Made by a program: the position numbers and the translations under genes
Part shown: piece after piece, positions 10,491 through 20,812 of the stretch
Layout of the letters: each line of letters begins with the position of its first letter
How positions within the stretch are numbered: position 1 is the first letter of the stretch
Notes under the pieces: model-generated
What the model saw: only the letters and a program-made list of their open reading frames with translations
The model's database searches: none
What the model was told of the DNA's origin: nothing
From: Gnetum montanum
Taxonomy: Eukaryota; Streptophyta; Gnetopsida; Gnetales; Gnetaceae
Direction of reading: 5' to 3'
Assembly: GCA_015680685.1 (NCBI GenBank)
Contig: MNCI01010828.1
Location: 874,519 to 908,262 of the forward strand
Length of the DNA stretch: 33,744 nucleotides

Positions 10491-11200
10491 CGGTGGAAGA
10501 GGAACATGACTGATAATTTAAATAAAATCATTAAATTTGAAAATATTAAATTATTTTCAAACAAAAATATTGAAGATATAATAATTTAGAAATATCATAA
10601 TATTAAAAACAAATAAATAACATGAAGCAGAGAAAAGAGAGAACTTAGCATATTCATTAATGACTACAAGTAGCCATGGCAGTAGTACATAGCAGCTACA
10701 ACAAGTAGTATCGACAACTTGCAGATAGCAACACTGTTCGATAATGATAAATAGCAACAATACAAACAAGCATCTAATAGTGATCAATTGTAGGTAACAA
10801 TACTAATACCAAGTAGTGAGTTGCACCTAGCAACAAAAACACCAATATTGAAATGGAGAAGGGGTATAGGATGAGGAGATGGTGGGATGGAACAAGAAAA
10901 AGAAAGGAAGAAGGGAAGAGGAAACAATATATGAAAAGAAAAAGATAGAAGCCAAGAGACTTTGCTTTCTCCTATCCTTTCTTGGTGATCCTCTTCAACT
11001 ATGTGTATGGGCTTTTATAGCCCTTACATTATTTTCCTCCTTCTTATTTTTCTCTTTTGAAGAGAAGCATGGTTGTCATGTGTCTTAGGAAGTGAAGCAT
11101 GGGTGCCATGTGTCTTTACTCATGGGAGCTGGAGATATGCTTTATCTTCAACTGATTCTTTTGATCTTCAAAAATATTTACAAATAATCTCCAAATATGC

Positions 11201-11205
11201 ATTGT
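11201..11205. other. Target-site duplication ATTGT, left copy
   Basis: ATTGT immediately precedes the TG of solo LTR B and is repeated exactly at 12086-12090, just after its terminal CA. Confidence 0.9.
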
Positions 11206-12085
11206 TGATGAATTGTAGTTTGCCGAGCCCCGATATCGGGTACATGATATCAAGTACAAGATATCGGGTACCCAATATCTCAGCTTGGATACGATATCAT
11301 ATACATGATATCGTGATTCCTATGTTGGCCTATAAATATAGCACTCAAGTGCATGGGAAGGAGTCTTTTAGTGATAAGTCTTTAGGTTGAGTCTTTTTGT
11401 TAGTTTTTAGTTAATTTTCAGTTCCTTTTCACAAGTGCATGCCCGCAGTGTAATGCTTGTAATTGTATGGAACCTTTGTTCGAGTGTGACGTACTTGGAC
11501 ACGCACACCATTGGCAATAAAGATCAAGATTACTCCATCATTGTAGCATTCATTTAGTTTTTAATTGTTTAATTGTTAATTATTATTTATTCATTTCTTA
11601 GTTAATATTTCTTTATCATCATTTACTATTCTTAGTGCTAATGCGGAATGAGTATGTCTTACTCACGAACATTTAAGTGTCACTACGTGGAAACCCAGTA
11701 GCGTATCAAGTACTGCTCGAGTAATGTGCACTTGGTAATCCTAGATATAGTACACGAAGTCCAAGATGTGTACGGATGATTAAGGATGGATTCTTATCAC
11801 ACGTAGGCTAGCTTAGATCTTATTTCATATTGCTTATTAGCTTAATCAAGATTATTTCTCATCGTCTTTAGGAGTAGCCTAGTGTTAGAAACCATATCAT
11901 ACACCTCACTCTGGACTAAACCATACGTGACAAAGCAAATACTAGTCCAAGTGGGAAGACAGCAAACTATGATCAACATATAACTATCTAGGTACCACAA
12001 CTAGTCCGTCCACAAAGTTTGACTGGATCACGCATACACGCTCGTATTCATATGGTTGAGTGTAGGGATACCTTGTCGCTCATCA
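11206..12085 (+). mobile_element. Solo LTR B of the GATATC-LTR family
   Basis: This 880-bp LTR starts TGATGAATTGTAG and ends GTCGCTCATCA, flanked by the perfect 5-bp duplication ATTGT (11201-11205 and 12086-12090). There is no PBS after the right end and no PPT before the left end, so it is a solo LTR left by LTR-LTR recombination. U3 carries about six GATATC-type words (11231-11309), with TATAAATA at 11331-11338. R contains GGCAATAAAGATCAAG. It is closest to the LTRs of D and A. Confidence 0.95.
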
Positions 12086-12090
12086 ATTGT

Positions 12091-12700
12091 GATATGAATA
12101 TCTCCATGCTTGTCACGTATCAAGTAAAATAAAAAAAATCAAAGTAAAATATTTACATAATAACTTTTACTTTAGATTAGCAAACTTCACTCAAATGTAA
12201 ATCAAAATTTTAATATCAAATGAAAAGTAATCCTCCTTAATATGGATTCTCCCAAATGATGGGCTATAGGAGACTTGGTTGTACCTTTCATTCTTATTAG
12301 TTCTTTTGTAGATCAAACATAATATCTCTAGAAGGAACACAAAAATTCAATTCTTCTTGGCTGATGGTAGATTAGAGAAATAGAGGAATAAGTCATTCAT
12401 TTATGCAAATAACATATACCTAAATTTGAGCAACCAAACAAAGCATGGGCAAAACTACAAACAAAACCTACCGTGTCACTCTTGTTATAACTCCAATCTA
12501 AGAGCATGCATTCAAGGTGTCTGCTATTGCAAATAGCATGGTAAGTGGAATATCGACATCAAGAAGGTTAAAATTTGAAGAAATTTAGGAAGGAACCAAA
12601 AATACTATCATGCAGAATAGTTTCAAATACAAAACCATTGATATTTTTTAAGTCCAAACTTAATGTAATAGGAAAATCGATAAGCCATTGTACTTACCCT
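12091..12700. other. AT-rich stretch without recognised genes
   Basis: No open frame of interest. Poly(A)-rich segments and no repeat structure that I can identify. It may be intron or downstream sequence of the possible minus-strand exons at 12718-13080. Confidence 0.4.
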
Positions 12701-12717
12701 ACTAAAAACTCTACCTA

Positions 12718-13080
12718 GCATAGTTGAATCATAGAATTGTTGATGCCAACATCACCCATGGTAGGCATGGGGCCATGACATCTAATCTTTGTAAGGATAC
12801 ATGACCTTGGATTATCCTTTCCCCAGCACTCCAGGGTACTAAAAAATTGGAATAAATACAAAATTAATTTTCTCTTATTTATCAGCAAATTCCTTTTTAG
12901 TTTTTTATTTATTTTAACTTTGTAAAATCTTAGCAAAGGTCATTTATAGACCAAAATTCAGCATCAAACAATCAATCAAGCCAACGAAATGCATACTTAC
13001 ATGACCATAGTGGCCGTTGGGATCCATCTTCCCAAACGCATCATTAGTCTCCCATTTTGCAATCTAATCATCACAACCAA
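12718..13080 (-). pseudogene. Possible two-exon minus-strand gene fragment, unidentified
   Basis: On the minus strand, a frame around 13065-13000 reads AKWETNDAFGKMDPNGHYGH and ends at CAT/GTAAGTATGC, a good plant 5' splice site. About 160 bp further on, a T-rich stretch ends in TTTTTTAG (a 3' splice site) near 12840. An open frame follows there (ECWGKDNPRSCILTKIRCHG, then a stop at about 12716). The two frames do not join cleanly at these sites and I recognise neither peptide. It could be a decayed gene fragment or chance. Confidence 0.2.
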
Positions 13081-13139
13081 CCTGCATCCTCCTCCTTCCC
13101 TCTTAGAAATTTTGATGAAAATTAAAACCCAATCACACT

Positions 13140-13479
13140 AACAAACAATTAGTGTAGACATGGTGGTAGTGGAGACATGGTGGAGGTGGCAACGTGCGAA
13201 AATGATGGACATGGTGGCGATGTGTAGTAGCAATAGACGTTTCATAACTGACATGGTCGACATTATGCACAAGCAACTGACGGCATGGTGGAGCAATGGG
13301 CAATGTGGGCATTTAAGCCCATTCATAGGAAGTACCTATAAAACCAATGGTAGTGTGCAGCAAAGGATCATCTCTCAGCCTCCCCCTCTCCCACTAACAA
13401 ACGTTGTAAGCACATGACAGGAGCTACAATTATAGTGAAAAGGTAGCATGCAGCAACACGTGGGTAATAGCAGTGGTCT

Positions 13480-13512
<33 letters not shown>

Positions 13513-14340
13513 ATGAGTGGAGCCACATGGCACGAGCTATAGGTGATAGATGGCATGTGGTGTAGTTAGTGTGGTGTTCAGCAATAGTAGGTGGCCAACA
13601 GCTAGCGATGGGCAGGCAAGTGGGAGTAATTATGGAGAATAGTGTCAAATAGCATTAGTGAGCAACTAGGGCACAGCAGCACATGCGTACATCATTGGAG
13701 GTCTCCCTCTCACCAATAGGATTAGGTAGTCAGTAGGTGGTAGCATGCAGTGTCAAGCAGTAGAAAACAATGGCATGAGGGGACAACAATCTCTCAGCCT
13801 TCATCTCTCCCAACATGGAAGGAGGCAACAAATGTGGTACGAGAGTGGTTGGTGGCAAGCAGCATGCATGGTAGCATGCAATGTGAACAGCGATGATGTA
13901 GCAACGATAAGAGATGACAATGGAAAAGCTAGTAGCCAGCAAAGGGAATTCAAGGGAGATCTTAGGCTCTCTCTTTCTAGCATCGATAGCGTACGATGAG
14001 GGCAAGTAATACAAGACAATGGCTAAAGACACCAACACATGTGTAGTCAGTAATGGTGGCAACAGCATGCATCAATAGTGACAACAATAGCGTGCATCAA
14101 TGGTGGTAGCAACAGCATGTGTCAATGTTGGTAGGCAGCAAAAGTGACATGTGCATGGTCAACAGTGGCAGTAGGCTAAAAAAATGTTAGCAAATGGTGG
14201 CATGTAGTAGTTCATCCTATCAAGAGGGTTTCTGTCCCTATGATAGCAATTTTCTGCTCGACAATGGGTGCCACCGGCAGCAACAACATTGTGAGCAGTG
14301 ATAACGAAAGGTGGAGAGCCATGGTAGCATGATGACAAAG
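13140..14340. repeat. Degenerate GGTGG/AGCATGCA/GCAACA word-rich region
   Basis: From 13140 to 14340 the words ATGGTGG, GTAGCATGCA, GCAGCATGCATGG and GTAGCAACA recur irregularly, for example GCAACAGCATGCATCAATAG, then AGCGTGCATCAATGGTGG, then AGCAACAGCATGTGTCAATG near 14058-14130. The open frames seen here on both strands have repeat-like, low-complexity composition and I do not call them genes. Confidence 0.45.
13485..13513. repeat. (TC)n microsatellite
   Basis: Uninterrupted TC dinucleotides over about 27 bases, preceded by TTTCTCTTTC. Confidence 0.95.
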
Positions 14341-14382
14341 GGGTGGGATCCCTATTTGATTGTTTAACATCACATAGCCCTC

Positions 14383-14510
14383 TCCAGCTAAGACTATTCC
14401 TATGTTTTTGTACCCATAGGGGAGGCACCCTAGGTAATAGTCTCCCTAAACACATTTTTCTAGGTGTTGATGTGTCCAAAATTTATGCATCAATAGGAAT
14501 GTCATTGATA
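14383..14510 (+). repeat. Plus-strand partner of the inverted repeat at 10361-10490
   Basis: Shares three ordered blocks with the reverse complement of 10361-10490, as described there. The local open frame reads THRGGTLGNSLPKHIFLG and the other copy reads AHKQGALGNSLVKPSTLS. The shared GxLGNSL could mean a once-coding repeat, but no family is recognised. Confidence 0.75.
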
Positions 14511-15462
14511 CTCCAATTAGGAAAGTTAGTAATCTAGAAAAAATTGATGTTAATGCTTCAAGCCCCATAATCACAACAAGCATTCTTCTAAGTAACTAAC
14601 ATGAAAAGTAGGTTGATGATACATAAGGCTAAGTACACTCTTATCAGCATAGTTATGCTTACAAAAGGACTTTGTAACTTGGATTCCATTAACACTATAT
14701 AGCCTATGTCTTCCACCACTAGTGATGCCTCAAGGCAGCATCATCAAGAAAGGTGTTCCAATAGGACAATGGCTTGGATAGTGGTGGAAAGGGGATTAGC
14801 AGAGTAGCACAGTGCTTGCAGTGGTGCCATGGTGGTGCATGTAGTGGCTGAGTGCAGCAGCAGCAAGGATTTCTTGCCAAAGCAAGCAAGGATTGGCATG
14901 CATGCACAACGGTAAGGATGGAAGGCTAAGTGGCTAATGACAACATAAAGGGTTTCGATAGTGTAGGGTGGAGAATGATCATATAGGATGACACTATGGG
15001 GTAGAGGACTTGCATGTGGCAGCAAAGGTTGAAGGTGATGATAAGCTGCTACAGCCAAGGGAGTTAGTAGGAGAGGCCACAAAGGAAGGATGTGGCAACA
15101 AGGTAGGCAATTAGATCTGATTTTAGTCATGATTTTTGTTTTTTTGTTTACCACCAAGTAGAACCTATGGTTTTATGATGGAATGATAGGGCCCCATTTA
15201 TGGGTGATGTCAGCATCAACAATTTCTTAAAAATGGAATCAAAATGTCTGTATGGTGAAGGGAACAAAGATGAAGAGGAGGAATTTTGGGATGTGAAACA
15301 TGTATGGTTTTGGGCATTCTAACCTTTAACAAGTCCAAGAAGTTATTTAAGCCCTTTCTATAGATCCTATGTTTGAGAATACTATGAAGAACATTGTAAT
15401 TTCAAGAGATCTACATGATGAGTGTCCATGAATTAGTAGCATAAATAAAAACTCTTAAAACC
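14511..15462. other. Stretch without recognised genes
   Basis: Continues the G-rich, word-like composition (GTGGTGG, GCAGCA, GCATGCATGCA) until about 15110, then becomes AT-rich. No coding family or repeat termini were identified. Confidence 0.4.
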
Positions 15463-15678
15463 ATGAAAGCAAGGAAGAAGACCGACATAATAAAGCAAGC
15501 ATCTTTTCTAATCAAAATGGTATATGGGGTACATATAGATGAAAGGAATGATCTAATCAATGTAGCAGCAGAGGTCCATAATCAAATGAAGAAAATAATG
15601 CTCAAGACAACCAATACAAGTTTTATACTTTCAAAGGAATGGATGAATCAAGAGGAAGGTGGAGCAACAATTAGATAA
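15463..15678 (+). pseudogene. Short open frame upstream of copia remnant, unidentified
   Basis: A 71-codon open frame (MKARKKTDIIKQASFLIKMV and onward) on the same strand as the copia protease remnant that begins about 210 bp downstream. Its place fits the gag region of that element, but I see neither a CCHC knuckle nor a clear gag motif, so this is inference from position only. Confidence 0.25.
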
Positions 15679-15891
15679 ATTCTAACAATAATACATTAGC
15701 TTCATTTTGTAAATTTTATTAAAGGAGAGGATACTACATGTAGCATGTTGTACTAGAATGATATTTGAGGGATTCTAGATACAACAAAATAAAAATGAAG
15801 AAAAAATAAAACAAGAAGGAATCTCTAGTAGTAAGGAAGACCTTGAGAAAGGTAATAACACAATACTAAACTTTATCATGAATAATAGAAA

Positions 15892-16749
15892 TGATTCATG
15901 GAAAATAAACAATGATAATTTAAATCATATGATATGACATAAACATTACATCCTTAACTACAAATGTAGCTCTCTTAGAAACATTAAAATAGGATATGGT
16001 AATTACATGGAAATTGAAGGACTCAATGATTTCATTGTTAAACTTCCTAACAACAAAGTCATCCCCATTTCCAAAGTCTAATATGAATCCAACCTTTCCA
16101 ATCCTATACTTTTAGTTGCACAAATTTGTAGCAAATGCCTTAATGTAAACTTCATAAATGAGAAATCTGTCATAATAAAATATACTACATAAAAAGTTAT
16201 AAGTATTAAAATCTTCAATAATTGAATTTACTTTTTGGGTTGTAAATATTTTGACCTTCATGGAAGACTCATCACCATTATTTCTACAAAAATGATAGAG
16301 AAGCAATCTAAAGATTGAAAAAAGTTTAGAAATAAAACATATAATAGTTACAAGATAAGACGAAAAAGCCAAGCTATGATATCAAAGACTTGGACAAACA
16401 TTCTTCTCTAAGATTGAATAAATACTAAGACTAAAAAGAGCAACCAATTTAATTTATCAAAGATATCCCTAAAGATGAATGTGAAATTTACATAAAGGAA
16501 ACCAAACAAATTCTCTCCACATAAAAATAATGGAAAAAAAGAAAGTACATCTAAAATTTATTTATCATGGCTTAGTAGGTCTAATGCCTACTATTTCTAT
16601 TCAAGGAGTCAACTACTTCATGGTAATTATGGATGGTTGCAATAGCTACACCAAGACATACAATGTGAGAATAAAAGATGACGCATGAAAAGATTCCAAT
16701 AGTACTATAATCTTATGCAAAACATCATGATCCATCCAATTAATGCTAT
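15892..16749 (+). pseudogene. pol: Ty1/copia pol remnant, left half: protease, GAG-pre-integrase, start of integrase
   Basis: Conceptual translation with stops and frameshifts follows the order of a Ty1/copia polyprotein. At 15892-16130 the retropepsin region reads WKINNDNLNHM (family WxxDSGAxxHM, active-site DSG lost), IKIGYGNYMEIEGL, VKLPNNKVIPI and LSNPILLVAQIC. At about 16400-16500 comes the GAG-pre-integrase end with IPKDECEIYIKETKQ (family CxxC...GKQ). At 16540-16745 the integrase core starts with FIYHGLVGLMPTISIQGVNY, then FMVIMDGCNSYTKTY. The remnant stops at 16749 because element C is inserted there. The right half resumes at 19965 in register across the target duplication GCTAT. Not functional. 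Confidence 0.88.
16745..16749. other. Target-site duplication GCTAT, left copy
   Basis: GCTAT directly precedes the TG of element C's 5' LTR and is repeated exactly at 19965-19969 after its 3' LTR. Confidence 0.95.
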
Positions 16750-17597
16750 TGATAAATCATGTTTTTCAATGCTCCGATATCGAGGTGGCCATAATATTGG
16801 ATACACGATATTGTGGCCCAAGATGGGATGTTGTACATTTGATATCGTAGGATTACTCTCGGGTCTATAAATACAGTGCCCATATGCACAATTGGGACTA
16901 AATTTTTGATAGTCAAGTAGTGAAACTCTTCTAGTTTGTCCATTTGAAAGTTAGAATATTTTCCAAGTGCTCGCAGTAGGAGGTCTAAGTATGAATAGAT
17001 CTTTATTCAAGCATTGATGTACCTAAGCACACCATTTGTTGGCAATAAAGACAAACTCTTTGATTCATTCCTTGCAACACTTGAGACTTTCTTTCTTATG
17101 CATTTATATTTTATGCAATTTATGTAAATATTATTTATATAGCAATTAATTTTGATCAATCAAGAAAATCATTAAAATACACAAGCACAATCCCTTCCAA
17201 CATATGTGTGACACTTGGTAGCTCAAAAATGATTAGCGTTTGACAACCTAGCAGTGTTCACATAAAGTTCAAGATGTATCCAAGAAGTAAGAACGGTTAC
17301 TTGTGTTAGGCTAGATTAGACCATAGTTTACTTAGTAATTAATCACTCTTAATTTCATCTTTTTTCTAGATGAGTAATTTTATAAAAAAACAAAATAACA
17401 AAAATCTTACGCCTCAGTCACACTTAACCATACAATTGCATTTCATAAGTGGGACTAGGAAGACAATGAATGGACAACACACACACATTGTTTAACTCTA
17501 GCGTACTTAGTAATTATAGCCTATAGAATTCAACTGGATTGCACATGAACGCTTGTGATTCATATGGTTGGGCGTAGGGATACCTTGCTGCTCATCA
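16750..17597 (+). repeat. 5' LTR of element C
   Basis: Starts TGATAAATCATG and ends TGCTGCTCATCA. A weakened GATATC-word cluster (16775-16850, including CGATATCG, ACGATATTG and TTGATATCG) lies before TATAAATA at 16866-16873. R has GGCAATAAAGACAAAC near 17040. Confidence 0.95.
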
Positions 17598-17598
17598 T

Positions 17599-17616
17599 TG
17601 GCACCATTACTGGGGA
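17599..17616 (+). other. Primer binding site of element C
   Basis: TGGCACCATTACTGGGGA matches the recalled tRNA-Asp complement TGGCGCCGTTGCCGGGGA at 14 of 18 positions. All four differences are G-to-A or C-to-T. There is a one-base spacer after the LTR, as in A and D. Confidence 0.8.
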
Positions 17617-17762
17617 CTGTAGTTCTTCGTGCACTATCTAAACCTAGTGAAACTTAGTAACCTCATTGTTCAAACCCTAAGAGTCAAATCCTATAAAAAC
17701 AAAAATTATTATCATTAAATTAAACCTAAACTACACACTGTTTACAAGTTTATTAACACAAA

Positions 17763-18160
17763 ATGTCTTCTTCTCATATGAGCCCATCTTCGCCCAGGGC
17801 AGTTCAAATGCCTCAACAATACCAGGTGGTATATGCCCATCCCAATGAGTATGTACCAAACTTTACCTTCATCTTGCATCAAGACGAACTAATGCGATGG
17901 TGCAAAATGAAAGGCAACATTGTGTTTCCACTTGACCGATCTGTTCCAGCAATGCTCCAGCTAATGGAAATTCAAAGCACACCCCTTATACCAAATAAAA
18001 GGGCTACAAGCATTGGTTATGAGACTTCTCTTATCTTCGTGTCTCAGGGGATGCACTAGCCTTAGAATGTCAATGCAAAGTCATTGAAAGTGGTTGGTTT
18101 TGATATGGACTAAGGATGGATCCTACTAAGTCATTTAATCACAAATTCCACAAGGGACTA
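17763..18160 (+). pseudogene. Unknown protein of the C/E subfamily, broken in C
   Basis: The ATG at 17763 opens 98 codons (MSSSHMSPSSPRAVQMPQQY and onward) to a stop at 18057. After two more stops the same frame continues with NVNAKSLKVVGFDMD and ILLSH. The E open frame at 33452-33060 has the same blocks in the same order: a W...K...VFPL block (RWCKMKGNIVFPL in C, HWLWNQKVFPL in E), an (I/L)FV(S/I)Q block, then AKSL(K/D)(V/M)VG and LLSH. It lies about 145 bp after the PBS, in the gag position. I recognise no domain, no zinc knuckle, no signal peptide and no membrane segment in the C copy. It may be a diverged gag piece or a subfamily-specific protein. Confidence 0.55.
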
Positions 18161-18339
18161 CATGTGACCATAATTGGAAACTCCATTCCACTCTCTCTAT
18201 CATCCATCTATGCTTTTCATGCCTCACCTCATTATCAGTTTCAGATTTGATTCAATGTTCTAGTTTGATGTGTTGGTTTTCTCAATCAATTACTTTTGGT
18301 TTTTTGTACTTAACTTTCCGTAACCATTAATCATCCATG

Positions 18340-18440
18340 GTGCCCACAAACTCCTTGGTTTGAAGTTATGCAAGTGCATAAAATGCCTGTACTTGCTTTG
18401 GGGAGGACCCGCTTGCATATCTTTTGGTTTGGTTAAGTTA
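18340..18440 (+). repeat. GGGGAGGACCC module, copy in element C
   Basis: Contains GCCTGTACTTGCTTTGGGGAGGACCCGCTTGCAT. The same core, with similar sequence on both sides, occurs in element D (24905-25000, plus) and in element E (32900-33045, minus), always in the same orientation relative to the LTRs. It is a conserved untranslated block upstream of the PPT. Confidence 0.65.
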
Positions 18441-19113
18441 AGTTCTTTACCCTTAGACATTGTTACAATTAAATTCTTTTTATTTAGCCCATCTAAGTCA
18501 TAAAATTCTACGCACCTTCACAACTATTTGTAATAAACTCCTTTCTATTGTTGTGAATACCCTCTTTCCAGTATTCCTTATGTTAAGCTTTTTCTAAAGT
18601 GTATGGATCGCTTCTCTTACTTAACCTATTTGTCAGTCTTTTCACTAACAATATCAAGCAACCAATCTATCATAATTAGAACGTGGCTAAATAAAATCAC
18701 CAAAAAGACAAGGTATTCATCCATTATCTATTACACTATATATACTAGTCCTTGGTTTTATTGTGATTGCAGTGGAAAGCATGGACTGGAAGCAGGATTG
18801 TCTTCACCAAGGAGGATGCAACCATATCACTCAAAGGAGATTGTTCATAACCACTAGATCTCTTTTACCTCTCCCTCATTCTTCTATTGCCAAGAGGGTT
18901 TGGATTTCCTTTGGATCTGTTCATGTTCTTTCCTATTATCATGAACGCCTAATTTTGTACACAATTGTAATATTGTATGCTCGAGCACTTTTGTATTTGT
19001 TAGTTTTTTCTGTGTCACTTTGCATGTCAGTCAAATAAGTCCACACCCCCTAACATATTTTGTAAAGGACTTGTTCCTCTTCTTCTATACTTGAGGACGG
19101 GTTTTCATTCAAT

Positions 19114-19123
19114 CGTGGGGGTC
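19114..19123 (+). other. Polypurine tract of element C
   Basis: CGTGGGGGTC lies directly before the TGATAAATC of the 3' LTR and is preceded by ACTTGAGGACGGGTTTTCATTCAAT. Element E has the matching ACTTGAGGATGAATTTTCATTTAGTCGTGGGGGTA. Confidence 0.85.
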
Positions 19124-19964
19124 TGATAAATCATGTTTTTTAATGCTCCAATATCGGGGTGGCCACAATATCGGGTACACAATATCACGGCCCAAGATGC
19201 GATGTCGTACATTCGATATTGTAAGGTTACTCCTGGATCTATAAATATAGCACCCAGGTGCACAATTAGGAGTAAGTTTTTTGTAGTTGAGTAGCAAAAT
19301 TTTGCAGTTTTTCCATTTGAAAGTTAGAATATTTTCCAAGTGCCCGCAGCAGGAGGTCTAAGTGTGAACAGATCTTTATTCGAGCATTGATGTACTTGAG
19401 CACACCATTATGTTGGCAATAAAGACAAACTCTTTGATTCATTCCTTGTAGCTCTTGAGACTTTCTTTCTTATGCATTTATATTTTATGCAATTTACATA
19501 AATATTATTTATATAGCAATTAATTTTGATCAATCAAGCAAATCATTAAAATACACAAGCATGACCCCTTCAAACATACGTGTGACACTTGGTAGCTCAG
19601 AAACGATTAGCATTTAACCCAGAAGTGTTCACATAAAGTTCAAGATGTGTCTGAGAAGTGGGAATGGTTACTTATGTTAGGCTAGATTAGACCATAGCTT
19701 ACTTAGTAATTAATCACTCTTACTTTCATCTTTGTTCTAGATGAGTAATTTCATAAAAGGACAAAATAACAAAAATCTTACACCTCAGTCACACATAATG
19801 ATACAATTGCATTCCACAAGTGGGACTAGGGAAACAACAAATGGACAGCACGCACTGTTTAGCTCTAGCATACTTAGTAATTATAGTCTACGGAATTTGA
19901 TCAGATCACATGTGAATGCCTATGATTCGTATGGTTGGCTGTAGGGGTACCTTGCCGCTCATCA
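19124..19964 (+). repeat. 3' LTR of element C
   Basis: 841 bp from TGATAAATCATG to TTGCCGCTCATCA, followed by the target duplication GCTAT. TATAAATA is at 19240-19247 and GATATC-type words are at 19145-19222. Confidence 0.95.
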
Positions 19965-20812
19965 GCTATAAGAACAGATAAAGGAGAAGAGTTCATAAAA
20001 ATAGTTTTTAAAGAACTTTATTATAAATGAGGCATATTTCATCATATCAATTGTGGTGACAACTCTTAATCCAATAGTATAGTTAAAAGGAGAAATAGAT
20101 GCCTCTAAGATATGATAAGATTCCTTTTCAAAAATGTAGATCTACCAAATGTATATTAGAGGATGACCATAATCATGATCACATACATGATGAATAGAGT
20201 TATCAACAACAAAAATAAGGAAAAAAAACTTCATATGAACTTATGTACACCAAAATTCCCAACCTTACTCACTTGAAGATGTTTGATAATCATTGTTATG
20301 TCAAGATACCAAAACAACACCTAAGCAATCTTAATGATAGAGGAAGAAATTCTATCTTTCTTGGGAATAACTCTAAGACCTCAGCTTATAGATGTTGTGA
20401 TAAAATTCATCACAAGTGACATTCATCAGGAGATATAATCTTCTTAAAAGACTAATTTAGGATAGTAATCCAATAAGGTAATCAGGAAATAAACACTCAA
20501 CACAACCCAAAATCCTAACTACAAAGGGATCATCCTTAAACTCAAATGTTGGACACCAACTTTGAGATAAGAACAATAAGACCTAGTACTATCTCCAACA
20601 TGTCATACTTAACTCTTACTTAAGAATATAACAATGTTGAAGAAGCCCCAAAAATTAAAGAATGAAAACAAGAAATGAAGGGTAGACATGAAGCCATAAT
20701 AAAAAATAAAACTTGGGAGTTAGTTAATAAACCAACAGGAAAAAAGATAATTTATTGCAAGTGGTAATATAAAACCAAATAAATTATAAAAGAAGAGATC
20801 ATTAAACAAAAG
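19965..20812 (+). pseudogene. pol: Ty1/copia pol remnant, right half: integrase to start of reverse transcriptase
   Basis: Resumes the copia reading interrupted by element C. Directly after the target duplication comes IRTDKGEEF, the conserved (R/K)xDxGxEF block with the second acidic residue of the integrase triad. Then follow NSIVKRRNR (degenerate from the NGVxERKNR block), YMMNRV, PKQHLSNLNDRGRNSIFLG and SSGDIIF. After a spacer, the RVT_2 start is clear: WKQEMKGRHEAIIKNKTWEL, then VNKPTGKKIIYCKW. The remnant is cut at 20812 by the 5' LTR of element D. The rest of RT and RNase H is not found in the window. Several stops; dead. Confidence 0.88.
20808..20812. other. Predicted left target-site copy AAAAG of element D
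   Basis: The five bases preceding the TG of element D's 5' LTR. The right copy cannot be checked because no 3' LTR of D is present in the window. Confidence 0.5.

Larger units (their letters stand above)
10491..12200 (-). promoter_or_regulatory. LTR-like promoter on the minus strand, interrupted by solo LTR B
   Basis: Read on the minus strand there is a TATAAAAG box (reverse complement at 11012-11019) in GGGCTATAAAAGCCC. It is preceded by repeated words: two copies of ACACATGnCAnCCATGCTTC, and GGAGATAT/ATATCTCC on both strands. A CT-rich leader follows. Solo LTR B (11206-12085) sits inside the upstream part; removing it joins CCAAATATGC-ATTGT-GATATGAATATCTCC. The layout is that of a U3-R region, but no LTR termini were identified. 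Confidence 0.35.
16750..19964 (+). mobile_element. Element C: complete non-autonomous LTR retrotransposon (3,215 bp)
   Basis: Two direct LTRs (848 and 841 bp), a PBS one base inside the 5' LTR, a GTGGGGGTC polypurine tract adjacent to the 3' LTR, and a perfect target duplication GCTAT on both sides. The internal region is only 1,526 bp, far too short for gag-pol, and encodes one degenerate unknown protein shared with element E. It belongs to the same LTR family as A, B, D and E, and is nearest to E in R and in the internal region. It is inserted in the integrase region of the copia remnant, and so is younger than it. By eye the LTRs differ at roughly 25 of the first 200 positions, mostly transitions, so the insertion is old. 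Confidence 0.96.

Noticed and set aside
11231-11309. Regularly spaced GATATC words considered as a CRISPR-like or tandem array
   Set aside because: The words are short, degenerate, in both orientations and unevenly spaced inside a eukaryotic LTR; there is no repeat-spacer structure.
13730-14068. Overlapping 70-112-codon open frames on both strands
   Set aside because: They lie in a word-repetitive region, differ in every frame, and have no family resemblance.
14744-15157. 137-codon minus-strand open frame
   Set aside because: Composition is low-complexity (His, Leu, Pro and Cys from GTGG/GCAGCA words), with no domain and no supporting start or splice context.
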